64,000 nucleotides of DNA, from positions 186,001 to 250,000 of the forward strand of contig NZ_JSYN01000006.1 of the NCBI RefSeq assembly GCF_000812965.1, in the 5' to 3' direction. Shown in pieces: positions 9,164-18,746 of this stretch; position 1 is the stretch's first letter, and every line of letters starts with the position of its first letter. The notes beneath the pieces were generated by a model. The model saw only the letters and a list, made by a program, of their open reading frames with translations. It searched no databases and was not told the origin of the DNA. This DNA comes from Pedobacter kyungheensis. Lineage in GTDB: Bacteria > Bacteroidota > Bacteroidia > Sphingobacteriales > Sphingobacteriaceae. The position numbers and the translations under genes are program-made.

Positions 9164-11356
9164 ATGACCAGGAAATATTTAATTATACCGGCAATACTAT
9201 TTGCTATCAGTTTAAAGGGCTATGCCCAGAAAGCAATCGAAATTGCGACCAAAAACAATGTACTCATTTTAGCAACCGATCAGGAGCAATCCTTATTATC
9301 GACTTATCTGGGTAAAAAACTCACCAATAGTGAAGAATACCCCGGCATTCAGCAGTTAGATAAGTACAAGCCCGGATCAGACGACCTTTTAAACAAGCGT
9401 GAAGCCTACATTGCCTCCGGCTCAGTTAATTTACTGGAACCTGCTTTGAGCGTAACCCATGCCGATGGCAATAAATCGACCGTACTGGCCTTTAGCGAAG
9501 TAAAAACAGAACAGCTCGATCAAAACCGCAAACTCACCAGTGTGATACTTAAAGACCCGAAATACAATTTCAGGGTTATCCTTAAATACCTGGCTTATTA
9601 CAACGAAAATGTAATTGAGCAATGGGCAGAAATTACACACAACGAGAAAGGTAGTGTAGTGCTCAATAAATATGCTTCGGCCAACCTCACCTTAAGCGGT
9701 AAAAAATTCTTCTTAAAAAGCCATTACAGTGGTGCTACACGCGAAATGCGTTCGGAAGAGCAACAACTTTTGCACGGCATTAAAACCATCGATTCGAAAC
9801 TCGGTACCCGCACCAACCTGCTCCACTCCTCTTCCTTTATGCTCTCTATCGATCAGCCCGCGACAGAAGACCTGGGCGAAGTAATTGCCGGATCGCTGGA
9901 ATGGACGGGCAATTTTAAACTAGAATATGAAACTTTCGACGAGTATTATGTTCGCGTTACTGCCGGTATCAACAACTTCTCATCAAACTATACCCTTAAA
10001 GCCGGTGAAAATTTCGTTACCCCGCGCTTTGTTTATACTTACTCCTCTAACGGAAAAGGCGAAGCGAGCCGCAACCTGCAAAACTGGGCGCGCAATTACC
10101 AGCTAGCCGATGGCAAAGGCGAGCGCGCTACCATTTTAAATAACTGGGAAACCACTTATTTCGATTTCAATGATGAGAAATTAAACGAACTGACTAAAGA
10201 CACCAAAAAACTGGGCGTTGATGTTTTCCTACTTGATGATGGCTGGTTTGGCAACAAATATCCGCGCAATGGCTCTACATCGGGCCTGGGCGACTGGCAG
10301 TACAACCGGCAAAAGCTCAAAAACGGCATCAGTACTTTGGGTAAAGAGGCTACAGCCAGTGGCGTAAAATTCGGTATCTGGATTGAGCCCGAAATGGTTA
10401 ACCCCAAGAGCGAACTTTACGAAAAGCATCCCGATTGGGTAATCAGGCAGCCAGAGCGCAAAGAATATTACATGCGCAACCAGCTGGTGCTCGATTTAAG
10501 CAATCCGAAAGTACAGGATTTTGTGTACCAGACGGTTGAAAATCTTTTTAAAGAAGTGCCTGAGCTTGCTTTTATTAAGTGGGATTGCAATTCGCTAATC
10601 TACAATGCGCATTCGCCAACGTTAAAAAATCAGGACCATTTTTACCTGGAGTATATCAACGGGTTAAACAATGTACTGGAGCGGATCAGAAAAAAATACC
10701 CTAAAACCCCTATGATGCTTTGCGCAGGAGGCGGATCGAGGGTAGATTATGCTGCACTGAAATACTTTACCGAATTTTGGCCCAGCGATAACACCAACCC
10801 TTACGACCGTATTTTTATCCAGTGGGAATATTCGTATTATTTTCCATCTATCGCTGTCGACAACCACATTACCGACATGGGTAAGCAGCCCATTAAATTT
10901 AAAACCGATGTGGCCATGATGGGTAAACTGGGTTACGATGTTCGTGTAAATGAACTCAGCAAAAACGATCTGTTGTTTAGCCAAAATGCGGTGCAAACCT
11001 ACAACAGTTTTAAAGATATTGTTTGGCACGGGCAGCAATACCGCCTGCAGGATCCTTACGAAAACAAAATCGCTTCCATTGCTTATGTGGATGAAGCCCA
11101 AAACCAGGCCGTAATTTTTAATTATTACGTGGCAACCCTGTTTACCAATGGCGTTATTTTGCCCATCAAACTCAAAGGATTAGACCCGGCAAAAAAATAT
11201 AAAATCGAAGAAATTAACCTCTACCCCAACACCAGATCGCCTATAAATAAGGAGAAAGTATATTCGGGCGATTTCTTAATGAAAGTTGGTTTTAACCCGG
11301 AAGTAAACAGTAACAGAACAAGTGTGGTATTATTAGCTACTGCTATAAAAAATTAA
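9164..11356 (+). CDS. GH36 alpha-galactosidase, secreted
   Basis: A 730-residue glycoside hydrolase with a cleavable signal peptide (ends GYAQ, residue 21). GH36 hydrolyses terminal alpha-1,6 (and some other alpha) galactosides with retention. An N-terminal beta-supersandwich is followed by the (beta/alpha)8 barrel, with VFLLDDGWFG near residue 357, GIWIEPEMV near 405, the nucleophile motif FIKWDCN near 470 and the acid/base motif WPSDNTNP near 540. Here 'KWDCNS' replaces the more usual KWDMNR, which suggests a subfamily difference. Length matches bacterial GH36. Its stop overlaps the start of the next gene (TAATG), so the two are co-translated. The start is the ATG at 9164, 40 bp after a candidate -7 box. 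Confidence 0.95.
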   Translation: MTRKYLIIPAILFAISLKGYAQKAIEIATKNNVLILATDQEQSLLSTYLGKKLTNSEEYPGIQQLDKYKPGSDDLLNKREAYIASGSVNLLEPALSVTHADGNKSTVLAFSEVKTEQLDQNRKLTSVILKDPKYNFRVILKYLAYYNENVIEQWAEITHNEKGSVVLNKYASANLTLSGKKFFLKSHYSGATREMRSEEQQLLHGIKTIDSKLGTRTNLLHSSSFMLSIDQPATEDLGEVIAGSLEWTGNFKLEYETFDEYYVRVTAGINNFSSNYTLKAGENFVTPRFVYTYSSNGKGEASRNLQNWARNYQLADGKGERATILNNWETTYFDFNDEKLNELTKDTKKLGVDVFLLDDGWFGNKYPRNGSTSGLGDWQYNRQKLKNGISTLGKEATASGVKFGIWIEPEMVNPKSELYEKHPDWVIRQPERKEYYMRNQLVLDLSNPKVQDFVYQTVENLFKEVPELAFIKWDCNSLIYNAHSPTLKNQDHFYLEYINGLNNVLERIRKKYPKTPMMLCAGGGSRVDYAALKYFTEFWPSDNTNPYDRIFIQWEYSYYFPSIAVDNHITDMGKQPIKFKTDVAMMGKLGYDVRVNELSKNDLLFSQNAVQTYNSFKDIVWHGQQYRLQDPYENKIASIAYVDEAQNQAVIFNYYVATLFTNGVILPIKLKGLDPAKKYKIEEINLYPNTRSPINKEKVYSGDFLMKVGFNPEVNSNRTSVVLLATAIKN

Positions 11357-12681
11357 TGAATAAAGCCATGAGAATCAAATTATGTTGCGCCTTAATTATG
11401 TTGGCGATAACGGTAAGCACAGGTAAGCTATTAGCTGACACTCACAAGGAGGTATATTTACCCAAAAAAATCTCTACAGTACCTGACAACAATGATTTTA
11501 ATAATAACAACAGCGAGTACAGTAATAAAAGGAGTATCCAATCTGAAAATTTTGTTATTTACTGGGCAAAGGAATATGGTAATGATCCAATGGTAAACAG
11601 CAATCCTGAGAAAAGATTTAATATTGCCAGAATGTTACCAGAACTTGAACGATATTACAATTATTACGTCAATGAACTGAAAGTTTTGAAGAAAGGTCAA
11701 TCGATTAGCGACCGGTATAAGATTTTGTTTTTTATTAATGGTGGTACTGGCACCACAGCCTATGGTTGGGGTGAGGAAGAAAAAGTTGGCATTTTATGGT
11801 CGCCGGCTGTACGTATTAATAAAGAACCTTATGGCGTACTGGCCCATGAATTGGGGCACGTTTTTCAGTTTATGGCAAAATGCGACAATAACAATACTTG
11901 TTTTGACGGACCAATTAACGAAATGGGTGCCCAATATCTGCTATGGCAGGTATACCCCGATTGGTTAACTTTTGAAAACTTTCACCTCAAAGGTTTTATC
12001 AACCATACCCACCTGGCGTTTTTACATCCTGAAAACCAATACCATTCACCATTTTTACTTGAGTATTGGGCAGAAAAACACGGTAAAGACTTTTACGGCA
12101 AACTATTGAGGGCGGTACAAAAAGATGAAGACCCTGTGCAGACTTACAAGCGAATCACAAAAATTTCGCAAGATCAGTTTACTGCAGAAACTTTTGATGC
12201 TGCAAGGCACTTTGTGAGCTGGGATCTTAAAAGGATAAAAGAAATTGCCAGTCCTTATGCAAATCAACACCATACCAAACTGACTTCGATGACTGATGGC
12301 TGGTATCAGGTTGACGCAGAAAATTGTCCGGAAAACTACGGATACAACGCCATTAGACTTAAAGTACCAGATACCGGCAGCAAAATAAGTTTACAATTTA
12401 AGGGAGTTGCAGGCATGCCTGGGTTTTACAATGTCCATCCGGAAATAGCAGGTTGGAAATATGGTTTTATGGCCTGTAGCACAACAGGAAAACGTAGTTA
12501 TGGAAAAGTATTCGATGAGAACAGCAAAGCTCCTTCGTTTACCTTGCCCAAAAACACCAAATATCTCTGGCTGGTTATAACTGGCGCACCCAAACAGCAT
12601 CTTACACTTGAAAAAAGGGCTAAACATTATGATCAATGGCCTTATCAGTTTAAACTTGAAGGAACGGATATCGAAAAATAA
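11356..12681 (+). CDS. DUF6055-like secreted putative zinc metalloprotein
   Basis: A 441-residue exported protein with a signal peptide over about residues 1-27. The central part has a zinc-binding HExxH motif (LAHELGHVFQ, about residues 163-172) followed about 20 residues later by NEMGAQY, whose Glu could be the third ligand, as in gluzincins. The pattern 'NFVIYWAKEYG', HELGH, 'ExxAQYLLWQVYPDW' and 'YWAEKHG' agrees with my memory of DUF6055 proteins, which are often found with glycan-degrading genes. The C-terminal 120 residues look like a beta-sandwich. The gene overlaps the GH36 stop by one base, so the pair probably acts on the same glycoconjugate. Peptidase activity is inferred from the motif. 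Confidence 0.75.
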   Translation: MNKAMRIKLCCALIMLAITVSTGKLLADTHKEVYLPKKISTVPDNNDFNNNNSEYSNKRSIQSENFVIYWAKEYGNDPMVNSNPEKRFNIARMLPELERYYNYYVNELKVLKKGQSISDRYKILFFINGGTGTTAYGWGEEEKVGILWSPAVRINKEPYGVLAHELGHVFQFMAKCDNNNTCFDGPINEMGAQYLLWQVYPDWLTFENFHLKGFINHTHLAFLHPENQYHSPFLLEYWAEKHGKDFYGKLLRAVQKDEDPVQTYKRITKISQDQFTAETFDAARHFVSWDLKRIKEIASPYANQHHTKLTSMTDGWYQVDAENCPENYGYNAIRLKVPDTGSKISLQFKGVAGMPGFYNVHPEIAGWKYGFMACSTTGKRSYGKVFDENSKAPSFTLPKNTKYLWLVITGAPKQHLTLEKRAKHYDQWPYQFKLEGTDIEK

Positions 12682-12718
12682 ATCAATCTGTTTTTAAAAT
12701 CTTCTCTTCAAAACAATA

Positions 12719-12753
12719 AACCTGACCGAACCGAAAATGGTATCGGCCAGGTT
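12719..12753. terminator. Bidirectional terminator hairpin
   Basis: Arms AACCTGACCGA and TCGGCCAGGTT (one A-C mismatch) around a 13-base loop, followed on the plus strand by GTTTTTC. It lies between the ends of two convergent genes (12681 plus, 12772 minus). Confidence 0.65.
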
Positions 12754-12771
12754 GTTTTTCACAGGTAGAAT

Positions 12772-14376
12772 TTAATAGGCGTAAAGCTCGGCGATAGCAG
12801 CAAATTGGGTACCATCCCAGGCATTAATCATATTTGCTTTAAAATAGCGGATATTTTTGGTGCCCCCTAAATTAATATAGTTCATTCCATCATTGCTATT
12901 ACTAAGCGTAAAGGTACCGTAGCTGGTAAAATTTACACCGTCGGTACTGCCCAGAATCTCAACAGTTTTTACAGCCCTTCTGGTAGAACCTTCGCGGTGC
13001 TTCCAGGCAATACCGTTAACAGCCTTAACTGCCCCCATATCAATAACCAGGTTATGTGGATATGAAACCGGATTGGTAGACCAGCGCGAATGCCAGAAAG
13101 TTGTTGTATTTCCATCTAACACAGCTGTTGCCGGATTGCCAGACTGGGTAGCACTAGAAGAGGCAATTGTCCAGCCAGTTCTGCTCAGATAATTTGTCTT
13201 ATAACCAAAGTCTAAAACAGGTACATTACTTGCATTAAAGTTATAGGTATATAGGAAATCTGTCCGCGAACCATTAGCATGTACAAACTTCAGTTTCATC
13301 TCATAAGGGGTTGCACTGGTTTTGTACTCCAACTCGTTGATTGGCATAGATACGTAAAAGCTGTCAGTGCCGATTATACCTGATTTCCAGGTAATCGCAT
13401 TATAATCTTTATTGGTTCCAACCCCTTCATTGTTCACATTAGGATCGTTATAATAGGCAACAGCGGTAACCGGATTACTGGCACTAAATTTACCAGAAAC
13501 AACCATAGCGCCCGTAAGTGCATCATAATTTGCCCAAATCCTACTTATCGAATTGGTCACTGCACCGTAATAGGATCCTGCATCTGTATTGAAAACACTT
13601 GCACGGTCCATAATAGCGGCATCGGCTGCCGTTAAAATTGTTGGTGTTTTACCCAAGGTATAATTGCCCAGGTACATCAATGCTTTCCCTATGGTATTTG
13701 TTTCTGATACTTTTTGTTTATCATGTGGCAAATTAAAAGCATGGCCCAATTCATGTATCATACCACCTACGTATAAAGTCCAGCGGTCTCCTTCGGTACC
13801 TGCAGCGCCTTTGTGGTTCAGGTGCATACCATCATAGTAAATGGCATAACACCAATGGCCTGAGCCTCCGTAAGGACCTTCGATAAGCGAACCATCCGGG
13901 TTATAACCATAAGGAGGAGTTAGTACTAAAGTATGGGTACTGCTGTTTTCGGTGGGGTTAGCCGCAAAATAAGTATTAATTTCTGTCGCCATCAGGCCGC
14001 CATTCCGACCATAATAGCTTGATGGTTGAGCTCCGCGAACTACAGAGATGCGCACATTAGCACCATCTTTGTACAAGCCAAAAGTTTTGTTGGTATAACC
14101 ATTTCGTGTCATTTCATCTTTAAACCACTGTTGGGCATAAAGCATTATATCGCTTAAATTGGTTTGGTAGCCAGCCAGGGTATCCAGATCATTAGGAATA
14201 AAATAGACAACATTCAGATTATAAGTCCTGTCGCTGCTGAAGCTAAGGTTTTGCGCAATTGAGGCTTTTTTTGTGCTCTTTAGCGTACTGGTATTTAAAT
14301 CTTCTGCAATTTTGTTTTTTTTACAGCCAAACATCAATAAAAAGCCGGCCATTAATAAAATAGTTGTTTTTTTCAT
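12772..14376 (-). CDS. Lipoprotein metalloprotease with C-terminal F5/8C (CBM32-like) domain
   Basis: A 534-residue lipoprotein (lipobox FLLMFGC). The catalytic part contains HELGHAFNLPHD near residues 208-219, an HExxHxxxxxH metzincin-type zinc site in which the usual Gly at position 8 is Asn. A possible Met-turn is LMYLGNY near 237. The last 140 residues form a discoidin/F5-8 type C module, with ATQSGNPATAVLDGNTTTFWHS and later RYFKANMINAWDG. Such modules bind galactose-type sugars in CBM32. A glycan-targeted protease on the outer membrane, perhaps for glycoproteins, is therefore likely. The gene is monocistronic, with 393 bp upstream before the next gene. Which MEROPS family it belongs to I cannot say. 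Confidence 0.82.
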   Translation of the reverse strand: MKKTTILLMAGFLLMFGCKKNKIAEDLNTSTLKSTKKASIAQNLSFSSDRTYNLNVVYFIPNDLDTLAGYQTNLSDIMLYAQQWFKDEMTRNGYTNKTFGLYKDGANVRISVVRGAQPSSYYGRNGGLMATEINTYFAANPTENSSTHTLVLTPPYGYNPDGSLIEGPYGGSGHWCYAIYYDGMHLNHKGAAGTEGDRWTLYVGGMIHELGHAFNLPHDKQKVSETNTIGKALMYLGNYTLGKTPTILTAADAAIMDRASVFNTDAGSYYGAVTNSISRIWANYDALTGAMVVSGKFSASNPVTAVAYYNDPNVNNEGVGTNKDYNAITWKSGIIGTDSFYVSMPINELEYKTSATPYEMKLKFVHANGSRTDFLYTYNFNASNVPVLDFGYKTNYLSRTGWTIASSSATQSGNPATAVLDGNTTTFWHSRWSTNPVSYPHNLVIDMGAVKAVNGIAWKHREGSTRRAVKTVEILGSTDGVNFTSYGTFTLSNSNDGMNYINLGGTKNIRYFKANMINAWDGTQFAAIAELYAY

Positions 14377-14769
14377 AATTGGAAATTTGGTTAAGGTTGC
14401 ATGTTTGTTTCAAATCACTTAAAAGGATACCAAAAACATCATAGCTGAACTTAAGCGTACAAAAGTGTTTTGGATCTTTTCATGTAGAGTTGGTTTTAAA
14501 TAAAATCAATTTATTCCGGCCAGAACATATTGTTGGTTAGGTTGTTGCCCTGCATAACTTTCGGTTACCCAGGGAACTTTAACATCTAAGTTATGTAGCG
14601 TGTAGACAATTAGTCACAATTCTTAAGTCCAAATCATGCAACAAAATAAAGAACACCTAAAAAACTAATTGACAGATAGTTATAGATATAACAAAATCAA
14701 AATGGACGAGAAATCATACAAATTAGTAAGCTTTATCAGCAATTCGGTTTGGCATAAATGCCGTTACCG
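14377..14769. other. Intergenic region, promoter of the metalloprotease gene presumed
   Basis: 393 bp without a gene, upstream of the metalloprotease and downstream of the HTH-TM-PKD gene. I see no consensus TAnnTTTG box, strong hairpin or repeat. Confidence 0.3.
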
Positions 14770-16065
14770 TTAAAAAATCTCCCTGGTTGATAAATCCTGA
14801 AGTATAGGCGATACAGCTTTACCTATCCCGCTGAATAAAATTTTGATCCCCATCACCTTACCAATCGTCTTGTTGTAGCTGACTTCCAGCACCTTTTTCT
14901 GATTTAGTATCAGTGAAACATGTTTATTTACCACGCGGATTTCAATATCGCCGCCATTTACGGGGTCGAATGCCAATGCGCCCAGGAATTGTTCGGACCC
15001 AATCACCCGTTTTTCTGAAAACTTATACTCTGAAAAAGCAACACAGTTTTGCCTGTTGAGTGTTAAAAGGTGCCTGTGCTTTTCTCCAAGGATAATGATT
15101 GTTGTTTCCACACATTGTGTTCCTGGCCGGCTCTGTTCGGCAAAAACACGGCATTTGAACGAAAAATTATCACCACTGATACCTGAAGGCTTAATGTTGC
15201 TGTAGCCTACTAAAAATGGCTTATTGGTTGCCAGGCCGGCAGAATCCAACTGCTTTTTTGAAACAGAAATATTTTTAGGATTTAAAGGCTTAAGCCCTGC
15301 AATTGGAAAGGCCGTGGAAGTGTCGTTTCCTGAATTTGCAACCCAGCCTTTTGTTTGCATGTAAACCGCAACCGTATCGATGGGCTTGTTGCCGGCTAAC
15401 AACGTAGCATAAACCACACCAGGGTTTCGGAAGAATTTAGCCACTTCTTTGCGGCCACTTATCTCCGCAGTAGTAGCCTCATCCATGAAATCTATGTGGT
15501 ATTGGCGATCTGAATCGCCAGTTGATTTGAGTTTAAATACTGCCGTGTGCGGTACGCTTCCAAAAGGATTTTCACATACCAATTCTGCCCTTTGAGCATC
15601 AAGACCATTATTTTTCCAAAACAGGAAATAAATTGAGATTGCAACCGAAACAACAATTAAAGAAAGGATTAGCGCCATTACTCTGCCATTGGCCTTTTTC
15701 TTCTTAAGGGGAAGCTGTGGTTCAGGAATTGTGACCGTTTCAGTGACAGTTCCTTTTCCAACAGCGTTTACCAGCTCAAATTCATGCCAGTCACGATATC
15801 CGATAAACTGTGCCAGCGCATCACGCGTAGCTTTCTGGGGAAAATAACGTTGCGGGGTTTTCAACTGCCCAAACAAGCGTTTTAATGTATTGATACTCAG
15901 GTAAACTTTTGTCTGGCTACCCAGCTTGCTGCTCAAAGCATTGTAATCAGATAGCCTCCAGTCCTCAATAGGCTTGTCGCCCATTTTTTCGATTATTTTC
16001 TGGCAGCATAGATCCAGCGCCTCGAAAGCAGATTGATTATTGACTAGGGAAGCGTTGGAATCCAT
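14770..16065 (-). CDS. Membrane-spanning putative one-component regulator (HTH-like / TM / PKD-like), paralogue A
   Basis: 431 residues with no signal peptide. The cytoplasmic N-terminus (about 12-98) has the pattern SINTLKRLFG, then KATRDALAQFIGYRDWHEF. In many Bacteroidota proteins this pattern marks a helix-turn-helix-like module. After a Pro/Lys-rich linker there is one transmembrane helix (about 128-150), so the C-terminal 280 residues face the periplasm. The first periplasmic part looks PKD-like (YHIDFMDE, then a PGVVYATLL segment near 205-220). The end resembles a lectin-like beta-sandwich. It aligns nearly end to end with the gene at 44548-45849. It is divergent from the six-hairpin glycosidase/sulfatase genes, and an inverted repeat lies 76 bp upstream of its start. 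A glycan-sensing transcription regulator is my inference. A structural anchor is the alternative. Confidence 0.7.
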   Translation of the reverse strand: MDSNASLVNNQSAFEALDLCCQKIIEKMGDKPIEDWRLSDYNALSSKLGSQTKVYLSINTLKRLFGQLKTPQRYFPQKATRDALAQFIGYRDWHEFELVNAVGKGTVTETVTIPEPQLPLKKKKANGRVMALILSLIVVSVAISIYFLFWKNNGLDAQRAELVCENPFGSVPHTAVFKLKSTGDSDRQYHIDFMDEATTAEISGRKEVAKFFRNPGVVYATLLAGNKPIDTVAVYMQTKGWVANSGNDTSTAFPIAGLKPLNPKNISVSKKQLDSAGLATNKPFLVGYSNIKPSGISGDNFSFKCRVFAEQSRPGTQCVETTIIILGEKHRHLLTLNRQNCVAFSEYKFSEKRVIGSEQFLGALAFDPVNGGDIEIRVVNKHVSLILNQKKVLEVSYNKTIGKVMGIKILFSGIGKAVSPILQDLSTREIF

Positions 16066-16742
16066 TTGGTTATACTTCTGTTTTTACTGGGCGATGATTA
16101 ACAAAATAGCTGCTTGTATGCCTGCAAAAGCAATTTACACATACTAAACATCTGTTTACAAACATAAAAAAATATGGTTAATATCAGGACTAAAACTCCA
16201 GATGTTTAGTATAGCCAAAACTTCTGCCATTAAAATTCTCAGGTTTATTACGAGATCCCGAGGTTTCATGTGATACATAGGCATAGATAAAGTTAAAAGA
16301 GCCTCAGCTAGCTGATCTTACTGGTGCTAAAACTTTCAAAAAACACAATAATCACTTTGCACACAACTGAGTCAATCATCCAAAAACAAGTAACAACAAA
16401 AATAAAAATCTGATAAACAAATATTTAACTATACATTTTTCTGCGATACATTTGGATACGATCAAATGCTATTTTAGTGCCGGATAGACCTATCTTTATC
16501 TTAATTTCTAAAGAAATAAACGATACTAATCAACTTTTTACACAAAAAATTAGCGCAATGTATATGGAACAGAAACATGAAAAAACAGGTATATCCAATA
16601 TGCTTACTACTTCAAATCCGAAAATAACAGCGCAAATACGCAAATCCACAAATGCCTAAAAATTCATCAGCATAACAGATCCCGGTTTTGCAATCCATAA
16701 CAAAAAATCACAATCAACTTCCCTACGCAGCAACCCAAACAA
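16066..16742. other. 677-bp divergent regulatory region
   Basis: The region lies between paralogue A (minus) and the glycosidase/sulfatase operon (plus). It holds the inverted repeat at 16141-16212 and a TAnnTTTG box (TACATTTG) at 16447-16454 on the plus strand, 289 bp before the glycosidase start. No good -33 partner is visible. A 60-codon open frame at 16477-16659 has no recognisable features. Confidence 0.4.
16141..16212. promoter_or_regulatory. Perfect 14-bp inverted repeat, candidate operator
   Basis: ATACTAAACATCTG at 16141-16154 is mirrored exactly by CAGATGTTTAGTAT at 16199-16212, with a 44-bp spacer. Inside the spacer, at 16159-16166, the minus strand reads TATGTTTG, which fits the Bacteroidota -7 consensus TAnnTTTG and points toward the regulator gene that starts at 16065. 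The geometry suits an operator that straddles the regulator's own promoter. A long-loop mRNA hairpin is the alternative. Confidence 0.5.
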
Positions 16743-18746
16743 ATGAAAAATAAAATAATCCTACTCTTATCCATTTTGACAATATCTGGCGTAGCCAAAG
16801 CCCAGAATAGCAAAAGATGGGAACTCAAAAAAAAGGAAAATGCTATTTACTGGCAGGTTAAAAATAAAGATACCCACCAGGATCATATTGAGATGAGCGG
16901 CTTACAGGTATCAGGTATCATTACTTACGGCACGGATAACAATGGTATGCTCCTATTGAATAGAAAGCTTGTTTTTCCAATGCTCAGAACCATCCCCAAT
17001 AATACCCATGGAAGTCTGATCAGGGAGTACAACGACAATTCTTTACTCCAGATTAGTGCCGATGGTAAACAGATGCACGAATATCCTGAACGATTTACCC
17101 TCAATGGAACGCTTAGCATCGAAAGCAGAACTGATGGCCCGCTCAAGATCATCAGAACTATTTTCCCTTCAACCGATAAAGCAGCCATTATCGAAAAGAT
17201 TGAATTTAAAAATAATAGCAACTCCGCTGTTAAATTATCAATTGAAAACCATTTCCCGGAATATCGTACCGACTCTGCCAAGGGGGTTTATGGCACCTAC
17301 CTTGTGGCTGCATCTGCAAGCCCAATTACCGGACAGCTCGTTGCCCCAGGTGCATCATTTCAATATCAGATAGCATTTTACGGCCGCAAAATCACTGACC
17401 AGCCCTATAACTTCCATGCAGATTTCGAGCAGGAAAAACGCATGGCTTATTTAAAGGGTCTGCAGCATTCCCTACAACTGGTCACACCCAATGATACAAT
17501 CAACAGCCTTTTCGCCTTTTCTAAAATCAGGGCAGCAGAAAGTATCTACGATACTAAAAATGGATTGATGCATGGCCCTGGCGGAGGTAGCTACTATGCT
17601 GCTATATGGGCTAATGATCAGGCTGAATACGCCAATCCATTTTTCCCATTTCTGGGCGACATCAACGGTAATGAATCGGCAATAAACAGCTTCAGGATGT
17701 TTGCAAAATATATGAATCCTGAATACAAACCTATACCGAGTTCGATCGTGGCTGAAGGTACCAGTTATTGGAATGGCGCCGGAGATCGTGGCGACATGGC
17801 CATGATTGCGTACGGTGCCTCCCGTTTTGCACTGGCCAAGGGAAAACAAGATGAAGCAAAAGAGCTTTCCAGCCTTGTTAAATGGTGCCTGGAGTACCTC
17901 GACCGCAAGTATAGCCCACAAGGGGTAATCCGTTCAGATGCAGATGAGCTCGAAGGCCGGTTTCCGGCAGGAAAGATTAATCTGGCAACCAACACCATTG
18001 CCTATGCAGCTTATCTTTCATCAGCCGACCTGATGCAGGCTTTAGGAAACAATTCACTGGCTACATATTACCGGGAAAAGGCAAAAAAACTAAGAAAAGC
18101 GATAAATGAATATTTTGGTGCTAAGGTTGAAGGTTTTGAAACCTACCGTTATTATGATGCCAATGAAAAGCTAAGGGCCTGGATTTGCCTGCCACTGGTT
18201 TTTGGCATTAACGAAAGGGAAGAACAAACTATAAAGGCACTGTTTTCGGATAAACTCTGGACCTATAATGGAATATTAACTGAATCGGGAGATAAGACCT
18301 TTTGGGATCGCGCCACGTTATACGCGTTCAGGGGAATGTTTACCTCCGGACAACAAGACAAGTATATGCACTATTTTGACTATTACAGTGCTACAAGACT
18401 TTTAGGCGAACACGTGCCCTACCCCGTTGAAGCATGGCCTGAGGGTGGGCAAAGGCATCTCTCGGCCGAGAGCGCGCTCTACTGCAGAACCATTACCGAA
18501 GGGCTATTCGGAATTACCCCAACCGGGCTTCAGCGCTTTGCTATTAAACCGGCAATGCCAGCTAAATGGGCTTTTATGGAACTCAAAAATATCTGTGCTT
18601 TTGATCGCGTATTCGATATAGTGATTAGAAGGAATGGAAAAGCATTTCAAATCGACATTAAATTACAGAATGGAAAAACCATAAACCGCACCTGGAACGG
18701 CAAAGAAGCATTAACCATCAACTTATCCGATACACATGAAAAATAA
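16743..18746 (+). CDS. Secreted six-hairpin (alpha/alpha)6 glycosidase, family unassigned
   Basis: 667 residues with a signal peptide ending VAKAQ. The N-terminal 230 residues look like a beta-sandwich (supersandwich). The remainder looks like an (alpha/alpha)6 barrel: repeated helical pairs, a glycine-rich GLMHGPGGGSYYAAIWANDQ loop near residue 275, a GTSYWNGAGDRGDMAM segment near 340 and HVPYPVEAWPEGGQRHLSAE near 560. The last two carry acidic residues that could be catalytic. I cannot place it in a numbered GH family. Its 3' end overlaps the sulfatase start by 11 bp, so the two enzymes are probably co-translated and act in sequence on a sulfated glycan. Confidence 0.78.
   Translation: MKNKIILLLSILTISGVAKAQNSKRWELKKKENAIYWQVKNKDTHQDHIEMSGLQVSGIITYGTDNNGMLLLNRKLVFPMLRTIPNNTHGSLIREYNDNSLLQISADGKQMHEYPERFTLNGTLSIESRTDGPLKIIRTIFPSTDKAAIIEKIEFKNNSNSAVKLSIENHFPEYRTDSAKGVYGTYLVAASASPITGQLVAPGASFQYQIAFYGRKITDQPYNFHADFEQEKRMAYLKGLQHSLQLVTPNDTINSLFAFSKIRAAESIYDTKNGLMHGPGGGSYYAAIWANDQAEYANPFFPFLGDINGNESAINSFRMFAKYMNPEYKPIPSSIVAEGTSYWNGAGDRGDMAMIAYGASRFALAKGKQDEAKELSSLVKWCLEYLDRKYSPQGVIRSDADELEGRFPAGKINLATNTIAYAAYLSSADLMQALGNNSLATYYREKAKKLRKAINEYFGAKVEGFETYRYYDANEKLRAWICLPLVFGINEREEQTIKALFSDKLWTYNGILTESGDKTFWDRATLYAFRGMFTSGQQDKYMHYFDYYSATRLLGEHVPYPVEAWPEGGQRHLSAESALYCRTITEGLFGITPTGLQRFAIKPAMPAKWAFMELKNICAFDRVFDIVIRRNGKAFQIDIKLQNGKTINRTWNGKEALTINLSDTHEK

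Noticed and set aside
16141..16212. Terminal inverted repeats of a small mobile element (MITE)
   Set aside because: Only 72 bp long with no target-site duplication visible. The placement at the regulator promoter fits an operator better.
16477..16659. 60-codon open frame before the six-hairpin glycosidase
   Set aside because: No family resemblance, low-complexity Lys/Asn/Thr composition. Probably leader DNA.
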